Under the pieces are notes generated by a model. That model made no database searches and had not been told where the DNA came from. It saw only the letters and a program-made list of their open reading frames with translations. Shown here piece after piece: positions 26,710 to 34,642 of a DNA stretch of 64,000 bases. The position numbers and the translations under genes are program-made. This DNA is from Bradyrhizobium sp. RP6 (GTDB lineage Bacteria > Pseudomonadota > Alphaproteobacteria > Rhizobiales > Xanthobacteraceae). Location of the stretch: positions 62,001 through 126,000 of the forward strand of contig NZ_RQIT01000021.1 in NCBI RefSeq assembly GCF_003837805.1. The letters are read 5' to 3'. Each line of letters starts with the position of its first letter. Position 1 is the first letter of the stretch.

Positions 26710-27852
26710 ATGATGCCTTTCGACCTCATCCTGCGCGGGGGCCGCGTGGTCGACCCTTCGCAGAAGCTCGATGCCGTGACCGATGTCGCCTTTGCCGGCG
26801 GCAAGGTCGCCGCCATCGGCACCGGGCTCAAGGCCGATCCCGGCACGGAGGTGCGCGACGTTTCGAAATACATCGTCACGCCGGGGCTGATCGATCTGCA
26901 CACCCACGTCTATTGGGGTGGCACCTCGCTCGGCATCGATGCCGAGGAATTCTGCCGTCTCTCCGGCGTCACCACGGCGGTCGACACCGGCAGCGCCGGG
27001 CCGGGCAACTTCGCCGGCTTCCGCAAGCACGTCATCGAGCCGAGTCAGGTCCGCATCCTCGCTTACCTGCACGTCTCCCATGCCGGTATCTTCGGCTTCT
27101 CGCACCGGATCATGGTCGGCGAGAGCGAGGAATTGCGGCTGATGAATCCCATCGAGGCGGCGAAGGTGGCCGATGCCAACCGCGACCTCATCGTCGGCAT
27201 CAAGGTGCGCGTGGGCTTGCACTCCTCGGGCACCTCCGGGGCCGTGCCGCTCGACATTGCGCTGGAGGTTGCGAACGAGGTCGGCATGCCGCTGATGGCG
27301 CATATCGACCACCCGCCGCCGAGCTATGAGGAGGTGCTGGCCCGCCTGCGGCCCGGCGACGTGCTGACCCACGCGTTCCGTCCCTTCCCCAACACGCCGG
27401 CGACGGCGCAGGGCACGGTGAAGAAGGCAGTGCTTGACGCGCGCGAGCGCGGCGTGCTGTTCGACATCGGCCACGGCAAGGGCTCGTTCGCCTTCAAAAC
27501 CGCGCGCGCCATGCTCGCCAACGGCTTCTATCCGGACACGATCTCCTCCGACATCCATCAGCTCTGCATCGACGGCCCGGCCTACGACCAGGTGACCACC
27601 ATGTCCAAGTTCCTGTGCATGGGCATGGAGCTGTCCGACGTCGTCGCGGCCTCGACGGTGAATGCGGCAATGGCGCTGCGGCGCCCCGAGCTCGGCAGCC
27701 TCAAGCCGGGCAGCGTCGGCGACGCCACGCTGATCTCGGTCAGGCAGGGCCAGTTCGATTATGAAGACGTCGTCGGCGAGCGCCTGATCGGGGATCGCAA
27801 GATCGTCTCCGAGGGCGTCGTCATCGGCGGCTGCTGGTGGCATCCGAATTGA
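26710..27852 (+). CDS. Amidohydrolase/deacetylase family metallohydrolase
   Basis: A 380-residue TIM-barrel amidohydrolase. The first metal site is in TPGLIDLHTHVYWGG (HxH near 65-67), the carbamylated Lys in LIVGIKVRVGLHSSGTSG (near 160), then His in PLMAHIDHPP (near 200), VLTHAFRPF (near 222) and the Asp in ISSDIHQ (near 280). This set fits the binuclear dihydroorotase/D-aminoacylase-like branch. It would hydrolyse a cyclic amide, N-acyl compound or ester. It stands alone between intergenic DNA and a convergent esterase, so its substrate is open. Confidence 0.92.
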   Translation: MMPFDLILRGGRVVDPSQKLDAVTDVAFAGGKVAAIGTGLKADPGTEVRDVSKYIVTPGLIDLHTHVYWGGTSLGIDAEEFCRLSGVTTAVDTGSAGPGNFAGFRKHVIEPSQVRILAYLHVSHAGIFGFSHRIMVGESEELRLMNPIEAAKVADANRDLIVGIKVRVGLHSSGTSGAVPLDIALEVANEVGMPLMAHIDHPPPSYEEVLARLRPGDVLTHAFRPFPNTPATAQGTVKKAVLDARERGVLFDIGHGKGSFAFKTARAMLANGFYPDTISSDIHQLCIDGPAYDQVTTMSKFLCMGMELSDVVAASTVNAAMALRRPELGSLKPGSVGDATLISVRQGQFDYEDVVGERLIGDRKIVSEGVVIGGCWWHPN

Positions 27853-27888
27853 GCGGCCCACGATCGAGAGCGTGCACAGGGCGCGCTA

Positions 27889-28614
27889 TCAGTCGCGTCC
27901 AGCCTCCATGATCGCATGGGCGAGCCGCGCCGGATCGGAGAAGCACAGCTCATGGCTTCCCGGCACCTGCACCAAACGGAACAGGCCGAGCTTCTCCGAC
28001 AGACGCGGATGCCAGCCATAGCTGTGCGGTAGCGCGGTGTCCTCGGTGCAGTTGATGTAGGATTTGGCCAGCGGCATCTCGGCCGGATTGGTCTTGAGCG
28101 CGATCTTGTCGGTGAAGGTCGCCAGCGGATGCGGGTTGAGGACCTCGTAAGCCTTCTGCGCCAGCGCGATATCGGCATCGTTGATGAAGGCTTCGCGCCA
28201 GATCGGGAAGGGCAGCACCACCGAGCCGTCGCCGCGCTCGGCCGCGATCGCGTCGAACAGCCCGATATAGTGCGGCGGCACCATGTCGTTGAGACATTCG
28301 CCATTGTTGGGCACGAAAGCATTCCAGTAAACCAGGCGGCGGATGCGCTCCGGCGCGAGATCGGCAACGCCCGTGATGACCATGCCGCCATAGGAATGGC
28401 CGAGCAGGATGACGTCTTTCAGATTGTTCTCGGCAAGGTAGTCGACGATCGACTGGATCGCTTCCGTTAGCCCTGTGGTCTTGGCGTCGCCCGGACGGTT
28501 GCCCTTGATGGTGGGGGTATGGACCTGATGACCGGCCGCGCGGATCGTCGCGGCGACAGGCTCGAACTCGGCTCCGGTGTGCCAGGCTCCGTGGACGAGA
28601 ACGTAGGTCGACAT
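27889..28614 (-). CDS. Alpha/beta hydrolase, plant-methylesterase-like
   Basis: A 241-residue hydrolase. YVLVHGAWHTGAEFEPVA gives the oxyanion HG motif, VILLGHSYGGMVITGVA (about 76-92) the nucleophile Ser, and VPGSHELCFSDPARLA the catalytic His. The compact cap and overall pattern resemble hydroxynitrile-lyase/MES-type esterases and bacterial pyrethroid or salicylate esterases. An AraC-family regulator diverges from it 141 bases away and probably controls it. Confidence 0.92.
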   Translation of the reverse strand: MSTYVLVHGAWHTGAEFEPVAATIRAAGHQVHTPTIKGNRPGDAKTTGLTEAIQSIVDYLAENNLKDVILLGHSYGGMVITGVADLAPERIRRLVYWNAFVPNNGECLNDMVPPHYIGLFDAIAAERGDGSVVLPFPIWREAFINDADIALAQKAYEVLNPHPLATFTDKIALKTNPAEMPLAKSYINCTEDTALPHSYGWHPRLSEKLGLFRLVQVPGSHELCFSDPARLAHAIMEAGRD

Positions 28615-28755
28615 GTTGTGGCTCCTCCCGAGGGTGTGGTTAGATCGAGGCTGCGCGGCCTTTGGCCGGTGCGGCGCGGCCGTACGTCGATTGTGGACCG
28701 GCGGCTGATTTGCCGCTTGGCTGGGAGTGAACCGGATTGGTCTTGGAGTGAACCG

Positions 28756-29736
28756 ATGCAGCAGATCGAGCGCGCCATTCCGTCACGTCAATCGGCCTGG
28801 AATACTGCGGGCGTGCGGCCGACCGAGCAATTCGCCTATTATCGCGAGGCGATCTGCCAGGCCTTCATGAATCTGACGCCGGAGCCGGCGGCCGCAGCCG
28901 GCTTTCCGGCCAGCGTCGAGCACGTCCGTCTCGGCGATGCCGCGATCAACCGCGTCAGCTTTCCCGAACATGTGGTGCGGCGCTCTGCGGCCGACATCGC
29001 GGCATCCGACCGCAGTTGCTTCTACCTCAACCTGAAGCTGGCCGGCCGCTGTCGCATCCAGCAGGGGGATCGCGAGATCAGCCTGTCGCCCGGACAGGTC
29101 GGCATCTTCGACAGCGATCGGCAGTTCGCGCTTCTGCACGACCGCGGGCCACAGTTGCGCGTCGCCTCGTTCTGGGTGCCGGCTGAGCTCTTGCGCGAAC
29201 GGTTGCCGGCCTCGTTCGATGTCGGAGCAGCGCGCGTCTCCGACGATCCCTATGTCGGCCATCTCATCGCCGAGACGGCGCGCACGCTCAGCGACGGGGC
29301 GCTGCGCCTAACCGAGGATGAGGGCGTGCGGTTGTTCCGGGCGTTGATCGAGCTGGTCGCCGTGAGCCTGTCGCGGCGCAGCCGGGCAGGCGCCGCGGAG
29401 GCCGAGGGTCTCGCCGACGCAACCACGCTGGCGGTGAAGCGTGCCATTCAACGGCGGCTCCGCGAGCCCGGCCTTGCGGTTGCCGATATCGCCGAAGCCG
29501 TAGGCATCAGCGAGCGCTACGTGCATAAACTGCTCGCGCGATCAGGCTCCAGCTTCACCGATTACGTCATCGACCACCGGCTCGACGGCGCAGCCAGGGA
29601 TCTCAGGAATCCTGCGATGGCGGCCCGTGCGATCGGCGCCATCGCGTTCGACTGGGGCTTTTCGGACCTCTCCCACTTTACGCGGCGCTTCAAGCAGCGC
29701 TTCGGCTGCCGGCCGAGCGACTGGCGCGCGCGATGA
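28756..29736 (+). CDS. AraC family transcriptional regulator
   Basis: A 326-residue regulator. The N-terminal half (about 30-200) is an AraC-binding-like sensor (CYLNLKLAGRCRIQ-type beta strands, LSPGQVGIFDSDR). The C-terminal 110 residues hold two HTH motifs: VADIAEAVGISERYVHKLL and the FDWGFSDLSHFTRRFKQRFG signature. ATG 28756 begins the folded region; the frame is open upstream but that part overlaps the divergent esterase gene. Likely regulator of that esterase, sensing its substrate or product. Confidence 0.92.
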   Translation: MQQIERAIPSRQSAWNTAGVRPTEQFAYYREAICQAFMNLTPEPAAAAGFPASVEHVRLGDAAINRVSFPEHVVRRSAADIAASDRSCFYLNLKLAGRCRIQQGDREISLSPGQVGIFDSDRQFALLHDRGPQLRVASFWVPAELLRERLPASFDVGAARVSDDPYVGHLIAETARTLSDGALRLTEDEGVRLFRALIELVAVSLSRRSRAGAAEAEGLADATTLAVKRAIQRRLREPGLAVADIAEAVGISERYVHKLLARSGSSFTDYVIDHRLDGAARDLRNPAMAARAIGAIAFDWGFSDLSHFTRRFKQRFGCRPSDWRAR

Positions 29737-29752
29737 TCTACAGCGAGCTGGT

Positions 29753-30898
29753 CTACAAGGATCTGGCGATCAGCAGCTTCATGATCTCGTTGGTGCCGCC
29801 ATAGATCTTCTGGATGCGGGAATCGATGAAGATGCGCGAGATCGGGTATTCCTGCATGTAGCCGTAGCCGCCGAACAGCTGCAGGCATTCGTCGGCGGTC
29901 TCGACCTGCTTCTCCGAGCACCAGTATTTCGCCATCGAGGCCGTGACCGTGTCGAGATCTTTTGCGATCAGGCGCTCGATGCACCAGTCCACGAAGACGC
30001 GCCCGATCATCGCCTCGGTCTTGCGCTCGGCCAGCGTGAAGGCGGTGTTCTGGAAATCCATCAGCGGCTTGCCGAACGCCTTCCGCTCCTTGGTGTAGTC
30101 GGTGGTGAGCTTGACCGCGCGCTCCATCGAGGCGACGGCGCCGACCGCGAGTGCGAGGCGCTCCTGCGGCAATTGCTGCATCAGCTGGACGAAACCCTGG
30201 CCTTCCTCCTTGCCGAGCAAATTCTCCGGCGGCACCGTGACGTTGTCGAAGAACAGTTCCGACGTGTCGGAGGCATGCAGGCCGATCTTGTCGAGATTGC
30301 GCCCGCGCTTGTAGCCGTCGGCACCCGCGGTCTCGACCACGATCAGCGAAATGCCCTTGGCGCCGGCATCGCCGGTGCGCGCGACCACGATGACGAGATC
30401 TGCGGCCTGGCCGTTGGTGATGAACGTCTTCTGGCCGTTGATGACGTAGGAATTGCCCTGTTTCTTCGCCGTGGTCTTCACGGCCTGGAGGTCCGAGCCG
30501 GTGCCGGGCTCGGTCATGGCGATGGCGCCGACCATCTCGCCGGAGGCCATCTTGGGCAGCCAGCGCTTCTTCTGCTCCTCCGAGCCGTAATTGAGGATGT
30601 AATGCGCGACGATGGCGCTGTGCACGGAGACCCCGGTCGTCATCTCCGGCACCGTGCTTTCGAGGTCTTCCAACACCGCTGCGTCATAGGCGAAGGTCGC
30701 ACCCAGGCCGCCATATTCCTCCGGCACGCTCGCCAGCAGCGCGCCCATCTCGCCGAGCCCGCGCCAGGCAAAGCGGTCGACCATCTTCTGCTCGCGCCAT
30801 TTTTCGGCATGCGGCGCCAGGTCCTTGGCGAGATATTTCCGGAACTGGTCGCGGAACGTGTCCAGCTCTTCGGTCATCCACGACGATCGGTATTGCAT
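29753..30898 (-). CDS. Acyl-CoA dehydrogenase
   Basis: A 381-residue FAD enzyme oxidising an acyl-CoA to the 2-enoyl-CoA. AIAMTEPGTGSDLQAVKTTA (about 120-139) is the FAD/loop signature, INGQKTFITNG follows, and the C-terminus has FGGYGYMQEYPISRIFIDSR with the usual catalytic-Glu region and IYGGTNEIMKLLIARSL. ATG 30898 follows GAGGGGCTG; a TTG seven codons upstream is the alternative. It is the last gene of the five-gene beta-oxidation operon. Confidence 0.95.
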   Translation of the reverse strand: MQYRSSWMTEELDTFRDQFRKYLAKDLAPHAEKWREQKMVDRFAWRGLGEMGALLASVPEEYGGLGATFAYDAAVLEDLESTVPEMTTGVSVHSAIVAHYILNYGSEEQKKRWLPKMASGEMVGAIAMTEPGTGSDLQAVKTTAKKQGNSYVINGQKTFITNGQAADLVIVVARTGDAGAKGISLIVVETAGADGYKRGRNLDKIGLHASDTSELFFDNVTVPPENLLGKEEGQGFVQLMQQLPQERLALAVGAVASMERAVKLTTDYTKERKAFGKPLMDFQNTAFTLAERKTEAMIGRVFVDWCIERLIAKDLDTVTASMAKYWCSEKQVETADECLQLFGGYGYMQEYPISRIFIDSRIQKIYGGTNEIMKLLIARSL

Positions 30899-30911
30899 CA
30901 GCCCCTCGCTC

Positions 30912-31739
30912 TCAGACAATCAGGCCGCCACCGGCGACCACCACCTGGCCGCTGATATAGTTGGATTCCGGGCTGCAGAACAGATAGACGGCGTCGGCTG
31001 CCTCTCCCGGCGTGCCACCGCGGCCGAGCGGGATCATGCGCGACATGGCTTCGAGCATGTGCGGCTGCACGCCCACCTTGATGTCGCGGCCGGCGACGTC
31101 GATGGTCTTCTGCTGCGCCTCGATCGGTTGGGTCAGACGGGTGTTGATGAGGCCGAAGGCGACGCAATTGACGTTGACCTTGTAGCGGCCCCACTCCTTG
31201 CACATGGTTCGGGTCAACCCGATCAGCGAGGCCTTGGCCGAGGAATAGCTTGCCTGTCCGGCGTTGCCGTAGAGGCCTGCGATCGAGGAAATGTTCACGA
31301 CCTTGCGGAACACCTCGCGCCCCTCCTCGGCTTCCTTCCTGGCAAAGACGCGGATCGGCTCGGCCGCCGCGCGCAGAATCCGGAACGGCGCGACGAGGTG
31401 GACGTCGAGCATGGCCTGAAACTGCTCGTCCGTCATTTTCTGGATGGTGGAATCCCAGGTGTAGCCGGCATTGTTGACGATGATGTCGAGCCCGCCGAAC
31501 TTGTCCAGCGCGGCGCCGACGAAGCGGTCGGCGAAGCCCGTTTCCGCGACGCTGCCGTTCACGGCGGCGGCGTCTCCGCCGAGCGCCTTGATCTCCGCGA
31601 CCACGGCGTTCCCCGGTTCGGCATCGAGGTCATTGACGACGAGCTTGGCGCCCTCGTGCGCGAGCTTGAGTGCAATCGCGCGTCCGATGCCGCGGCCGGA
31701 ACCGGTGACGAGCGCGACCTTTCCCTGCAGTTTTGCCAT
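30912..31739 (-). CDS. SDR family 3-hydroxyacyl-CoA dehydrogenase-like protein
   Basis: A 275-residue SDR with cofactor motif TGSGRGIGRAI (about 12-22), NNAGYTWD near 93 and YSSAK catalytic site near 178. Asp in VVNDLD suggests NAD preference. In this operon it fits the 3-hydroxyacyl-CoA oxidation step. An insert ARKEAEEGREVFRKV (about 145) is longer than usual and may shape the substrate pocket. It ends 13 bases before the dehydrogenase start. Confidence 0.93.
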   Translation of the reverse strand: MAKLQGKVALVTGSGRGIGRAIALKLAHEGAKLVVNDLDAEPGNAVVAEIKALGGDAAAVNGSVAETGFADRFVGAALDKFGGLDIIVNNAGYTWDSTIQKMTDEQFQAMLDVHLVAPFRILRAAAEPIRVFARKEAEEGREVFRKVVNISSIAGLYGNAGQASYSSAKASLIGLTRTMCKEWGRYKVNVNCVAFGLINTRLTQPIEAQQKTIDVAGRDIKVGVQPHMLEAMSRMIPLGRGGTPGEAADAVYLFCSPESNYISGQVVVAGGGLIV

Positions 31740-31760
31740 TTTGAATGAGTCCTCTTGCTG

Positions 31761-32168
31761 TTACAGCGCGACGATTGCGCTGCCTTCGAGCTTGACCTCG
31801 CCGCGATCGTCCCTGGTGGTGAGCGCGAGCCGTGCGCGGCGCTCGCCATTCTCGGCGAAGATCTCGGTCACGGTGCCTTCGCAAGTCAGCTTGGCGCCGA
31901 GCTGGGTGATGGCGACGAACCGGGTGGCGAAACTGCGGAGCTTTGACGGCGGCACCGCGTCCGTGAGCGCCTGCCCGAGATAGGCCATCACCAGCATGCC
32001 GTGGGCGAACACATCCGGGAATCCGGCCGCCTTGGCAAAGTCGATATCGACGTGGATCGGATTGTGATCGCCCGATGCGCCGCAATAGAGCGCCAGCGTG
32101 TGGCGGGTGATCGGCGGAAAGACCTTGTGGACGATGCGGTCGCCGGCCTTGATGTCTGCGGATGCCAT
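31761..32168 (-). CDS. MaoC-like hot-dog dehydratase/hydratase
   Basis: A 135-residue hot-dog protein with the catalytic hydratase-2 motif GASGDHNPIHVDIDFAKAAG (about 31-50), Asp and His intact, then FPDVFAHGMLVMAYLGQAL. It should hydrate a 2-enoyl-CoA. Its ATG overlaps the stop of the upstream subunit gene (TGATG), so the two are coupled and probably form a heteromeric hydratase, as in ChsH1/ChsH2-type and related pairs. Confidence 0.93.
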   Translation of the reverse strand: MASADIKAGDRIVHKVFPPITRHTLALYCGASGDHNPIHVDIDFAKAAGFPDVFAHGMLVMAYLGQALTDAVPPSKLRSFATRFVAITQLGAKLTCEGTVTEIFAENGERRARLALTTRDDRGEVKLEGSAIVAL

Positions 32169-32623
32169 CACGACGCCACCTTGTTGCGGACGACGATGGT
32201 GCGCGCGGTATCGGCGACATGCACGCCGTCCTGGTTGGTCACCTCGCATCGGATGCCGATCAGCGTCATCGCGCCGCCCTTCTTCTCCGTCACGCTGGCC
32301 ACACGCGGTCGAAAGGTCAGGGTGTCGCCGACCAAAACCGGCGCGTGATAGAGGAAGCTTTGCTCACCATGCAGCACGCTGCCGAGATCGATCCCGAGCG
32401 CGTTGAACATGTCGAACGGGTCCTCGACGTCCAGCATCTCCAGGCAGAACAAGTAGGTCGGCGGCACCGGCATGCCGGTGAATCCGGCCGCCCGCGCCGC
32501 ATCCGCGTTGCGGTAGACCGGGTTCTGTTCACCCAGCGTATTGAGGAAGTAGCGGAGACGGCCGGGCTCCACGCGCGCGGTGACGGGCGTGAAGCTGCGC
32601 CCTACGGCGGACTGATCGACCAT
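32168..32623 (-). CDS. FAS1-like/MaoC N-terminal dehydratase domain protein
   Basis: A 151-residue hot-dog subunit of the MaoC_dehydrat_N type. It starts VGRSFTPVTARVEPGRLRYF and contains GEQNPVYRNADAARAAGFTG at the place where an active hydratase has GDxNPIH, so the catalytic residues are missing. It would form the substrate-binding, non-catalytic half of a heterodimer with the next gene product. ATG 32623 is five bases after the thiolase stop. Confidence 0.9.
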   Translation of the reverse strand: MVDQSAVGRSFTPVTARVEPGRLRYFLNTLGEQNPVYRNADAARAAGFTGMPVPPTYLFCLEMLDVEDPFDMFNALGIDLGSVLHGEQSFLYHAPVLVGDTLTFRPRVASVTEKKGGAMTLIGIRCEVTNQDGVHVADTARTIVVRNKVAS

Positions 32624-32628
32624 GTATG

Positions 32629-33810
32629 TCAGTGCCGCTTGTAGAGCGTAACGACGCAGGCGCCGCCGAGGCCCAGATTGTGCTGCAGCGCGACCTTGGC
32701 ACCCTCGACCTGCGTGGGACCTGCCGTGCCGCGCAACTGCCGCGTCAGCTCGTAGCATTGCGCAAGTCCCGTGGCGCCGAGCGGGTGTCCCTTCGACAGC
32801 AATCCGCCGGACGGATTGGTCACGATCCGGCCGCCATAGGTGTTGTCGCCGTCATTGATGAACTTGCCGGCTTCCCCCTCGCCGCAGAGGCCGAGCGCCT
32901 CGTAGGTGATGAGCTCGTTGTGGGCGAAGCAGTCGTGCAGCTCGACCACGTCGAGATCGTCGGGCCCGATGCCGGCGCTTTCATAGACGCGGCTTGCCGC
33001 CTCTTTGGCCATGTCGTAGCCGACCAGCTGCATCATGTCGCCGGCCTTGAAGGTCGAGGGCGTGTCGGTGGTCATGGCCTGCGCCGCGATGCGTACTTCT
33101 TTGCCGATGCCATGCTTGTCCGCAAACCGCTCCGACACCAGCACGGCGGCGGCGCCGCCACAGGTCGGCGGGCACGCCATCAGGCGCGTCATCACGCCCG
33201 GCCAGATCACCTGATCGTTCATGACGTCGTCCGCGCTGACTTCCTTGCGGAAGAGTGCGAGTGGATTGTTCTTGGCGTGACGGCTCGCCTTGGCGCGCAC
33301 TTTGGCGAAGGCCTCGAGCGGGGTGCCGTATTTCTTCATGTGGCTGAGCCCGGCGCCGCCGAAATAGCGCAGCGCCAGCGGAATGCCGGGGGCGTCGATC
33401 AGCTGGTCCGCAGCCGCGTCGAACTCCTCGAACGCGCTGGGGCGATCGGTATAGACGCTGCCGAGCGCGCCGGGCTTCATCTGCTCGAACCCGACCGCCA
33501 GCACGCAATCCAGCGCGCCGCTCGCGATCATCTGCCGCGCCATGAACAGCGCGGTCGACCCGGTCGAGCAGTTGTTGTTGACGTTGACGATGGGGATGCC
33601 GGTCATCCCGACAGGGTAGAGCGCGCGCTGCCCGCAGGTGGAATCGCCGTAGACGTAGCCGACATAGGCCTGCTCGACCTTCTCGTAGCCGAGGCCTGCG
33701 TCGTCGAGCGCGAGCTTGGCCGCCTCCGTCCCCATCTCGTGATAGGGCGCACTGGCGCCCGGCTTGGCAAAGGGGATCATGCCGACCCCTGCGACGACCA
33801 CGTCAGACAT
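32629..33810 (-). CDS. SCP-x-type thiolase / lipid-transfer acetyl-CoA acetyltransferase
   Basis: A 393-residue thiolase-fold enzyme catalysing the last cleavage of the cycle. The acyl-accepting Cys is in VNNNCSTGSTALFMA (Cys81), the HDCF motif in VELHDCFAHNELI (about 290-302) and the His of GHPLGATG near 347. ATG 33810 follows GGAGGAAGCC. No DUF35/OB-fold partner is encoded here, unlike many SCP-x thiolases. First gene of the operon, divergent from a TetR regulator. Confidence 0.94.
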   Translation of the reverse strand: MSDVVVAGVGMIPFAKPGASAPYHEMGTEAAKLALDDAGLGYEKVEQAYVGYVYGDSTCGQRALYPVGMTGIPIVNVNNNCSTGSTALFMARQMIASGALDCVLAVGFEQMKPGALGSVYTDRPSAFEEFDAAADQLIDAPGIPLALRYFGGAGLSHMKKYGTPLEAFAKVRAKASRHAKNNPLALFRKEVSADDVMNDQVIWPGVMTRLMACPPTCGGAAAVLVSERFADKHGIGKEVRIAAQAMTTDTPSTFKAGDMMQLVGYDMAKEAASRVYESAGIGPDDLDVVELHDCFAHNELITYEALGLCGEGEAGKFINDGDNTYGGRIVTNPSGGLLSKGHPLGATGLAQCYELTRQLRGTAGPTQVEGAKVALQHNLGLGGACVVTLYKRH

Positions 33811-33827
33811 GGCTTCCTCCAAACAAA

Positions 33828-33860
33828 TTACCCATTGGACTTTTTCTTACCCACGGGTAA
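33828..33860. promoter_or_regulatory. Probable operator between the beta-oxidation operon and its TetR regulator
   Basis: Two TTACCCA blocks lie 19 bases apart (33828-33834 and 33847-33853), and the second forms the dyad TTACCC-AC-GGGTAA at 33847-33860. The element sits just 11 bases before the TetR start and 18 bases before the thiolase start, as expected for auto- and operon repression by the divergent TetR protein. Confidence 0.7.
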
Positions 33861-33871
33861 CATATCGACCG

Positions 33872-34642
33872 ATGTCCTCCGGAGTCAACCGATCCAGCAT
33901 GGATTCAGCGCCGCCCGTTCCACCCTCATCGCCGCCGTCTTCGCCCTGGCTGCCGTTCGAGAGCCGGCGCCGCGCCCGCGATGAGAAGCGCGAGGCGGTG
34001 CTGCGCGCCGCCGTGCAGCTCTTCCTCGAGCAGGGCTATCATCGCGTGACGTTGAGCGAGGTCGCCGAACGGCTGAACATCACCAAGCCCGCGCTCTATA
34101 ACTATTTCCGGGGCAAGGACGAGATCCTGTTCGAATGCTGGTCGATGGGCGCCGAGCTCGTCGACAGCGTCATTACGGAGATCAACGCCGGCGGCGGTTC
34201 GGGCCTCGCCAAGCTGCGCAAGCTGGTGCACGCCTATGCCGGGCTGATGGCGACCGATTTCGGCGCGAGCCTGGTGCGTTTCGACCTGCGCGATCTGGCC
34301 GAGCGGAACGCCGCCGTCGCGCGCGCCGCCAAGAAGCGGATCGACGCCACCTTCCGGCGCTACATTGCCGGAGGCATCGACGACGGTTCGATCAGGCCAT
34401 GCGATCCCAAGCTTGCAGCGTTCGCGATCGCGGGCGCGCTCAACTGGATCGGCCACTGGTACCAACGCGACGGCGGGCTGTCGCCGACCGAAATCGCCGA
34501 CGAGTTCACGGTTCGGCTGACGGAAGGCATGGCGACCGAGGGCCGGCAGCAGACGACAAAAAAGACGCCGAGGGTGCCGAAAGGGCGCAACTCAGGACGC
34601 AAAACGACAGGGAAGAAGCGCACAGGAGGAGGAACGCGATGA
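33872..34642 (+). CDS. TetR/AcrR family transcriptional regulator
   Basis: A 256-residue regulator. After a Ser/Pro-rich leader (PPVPPSSPPSSPW) the HTH lies at about 36-80: REAVLRAAVQLFLEQGYHRV then TLSEVAERLNITKPALYNYF. The remaining helices form a ligand-binding domain; a basic Lys/Arg/Gly tail ends it. ATG 33872 is chosen; an ATG at 33899 would omit nine residues. Its stop overlaps the ligase start (ATGA). It probably represses both itself and the divergent beta-oxidation operon, with an acyl-CoA as likely effector. Confidence 0.92.
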   Translation: MSSGVNRSSMDSAPPVPPSSPPSSPWLPFESRRRARDEKREAVLRAAVQLFLEQGYHRVTLSEVAERLNITKPALYNYFRGKDEILFECWSMGAELVDSVITEINAGGGSGLAKLRKLVHAYAGLMATDFGASLVRFDLRDLAERNAAVARAAKKRIDATFRRYIAGGIDDGSIRPCDPKLAAFAIAGALNWIGHWYQRDGGLSPTEIADEFTVRLTEGMATEGRQQTTKKTPRVPKGRNSGRKTTGKKRTGGGTR

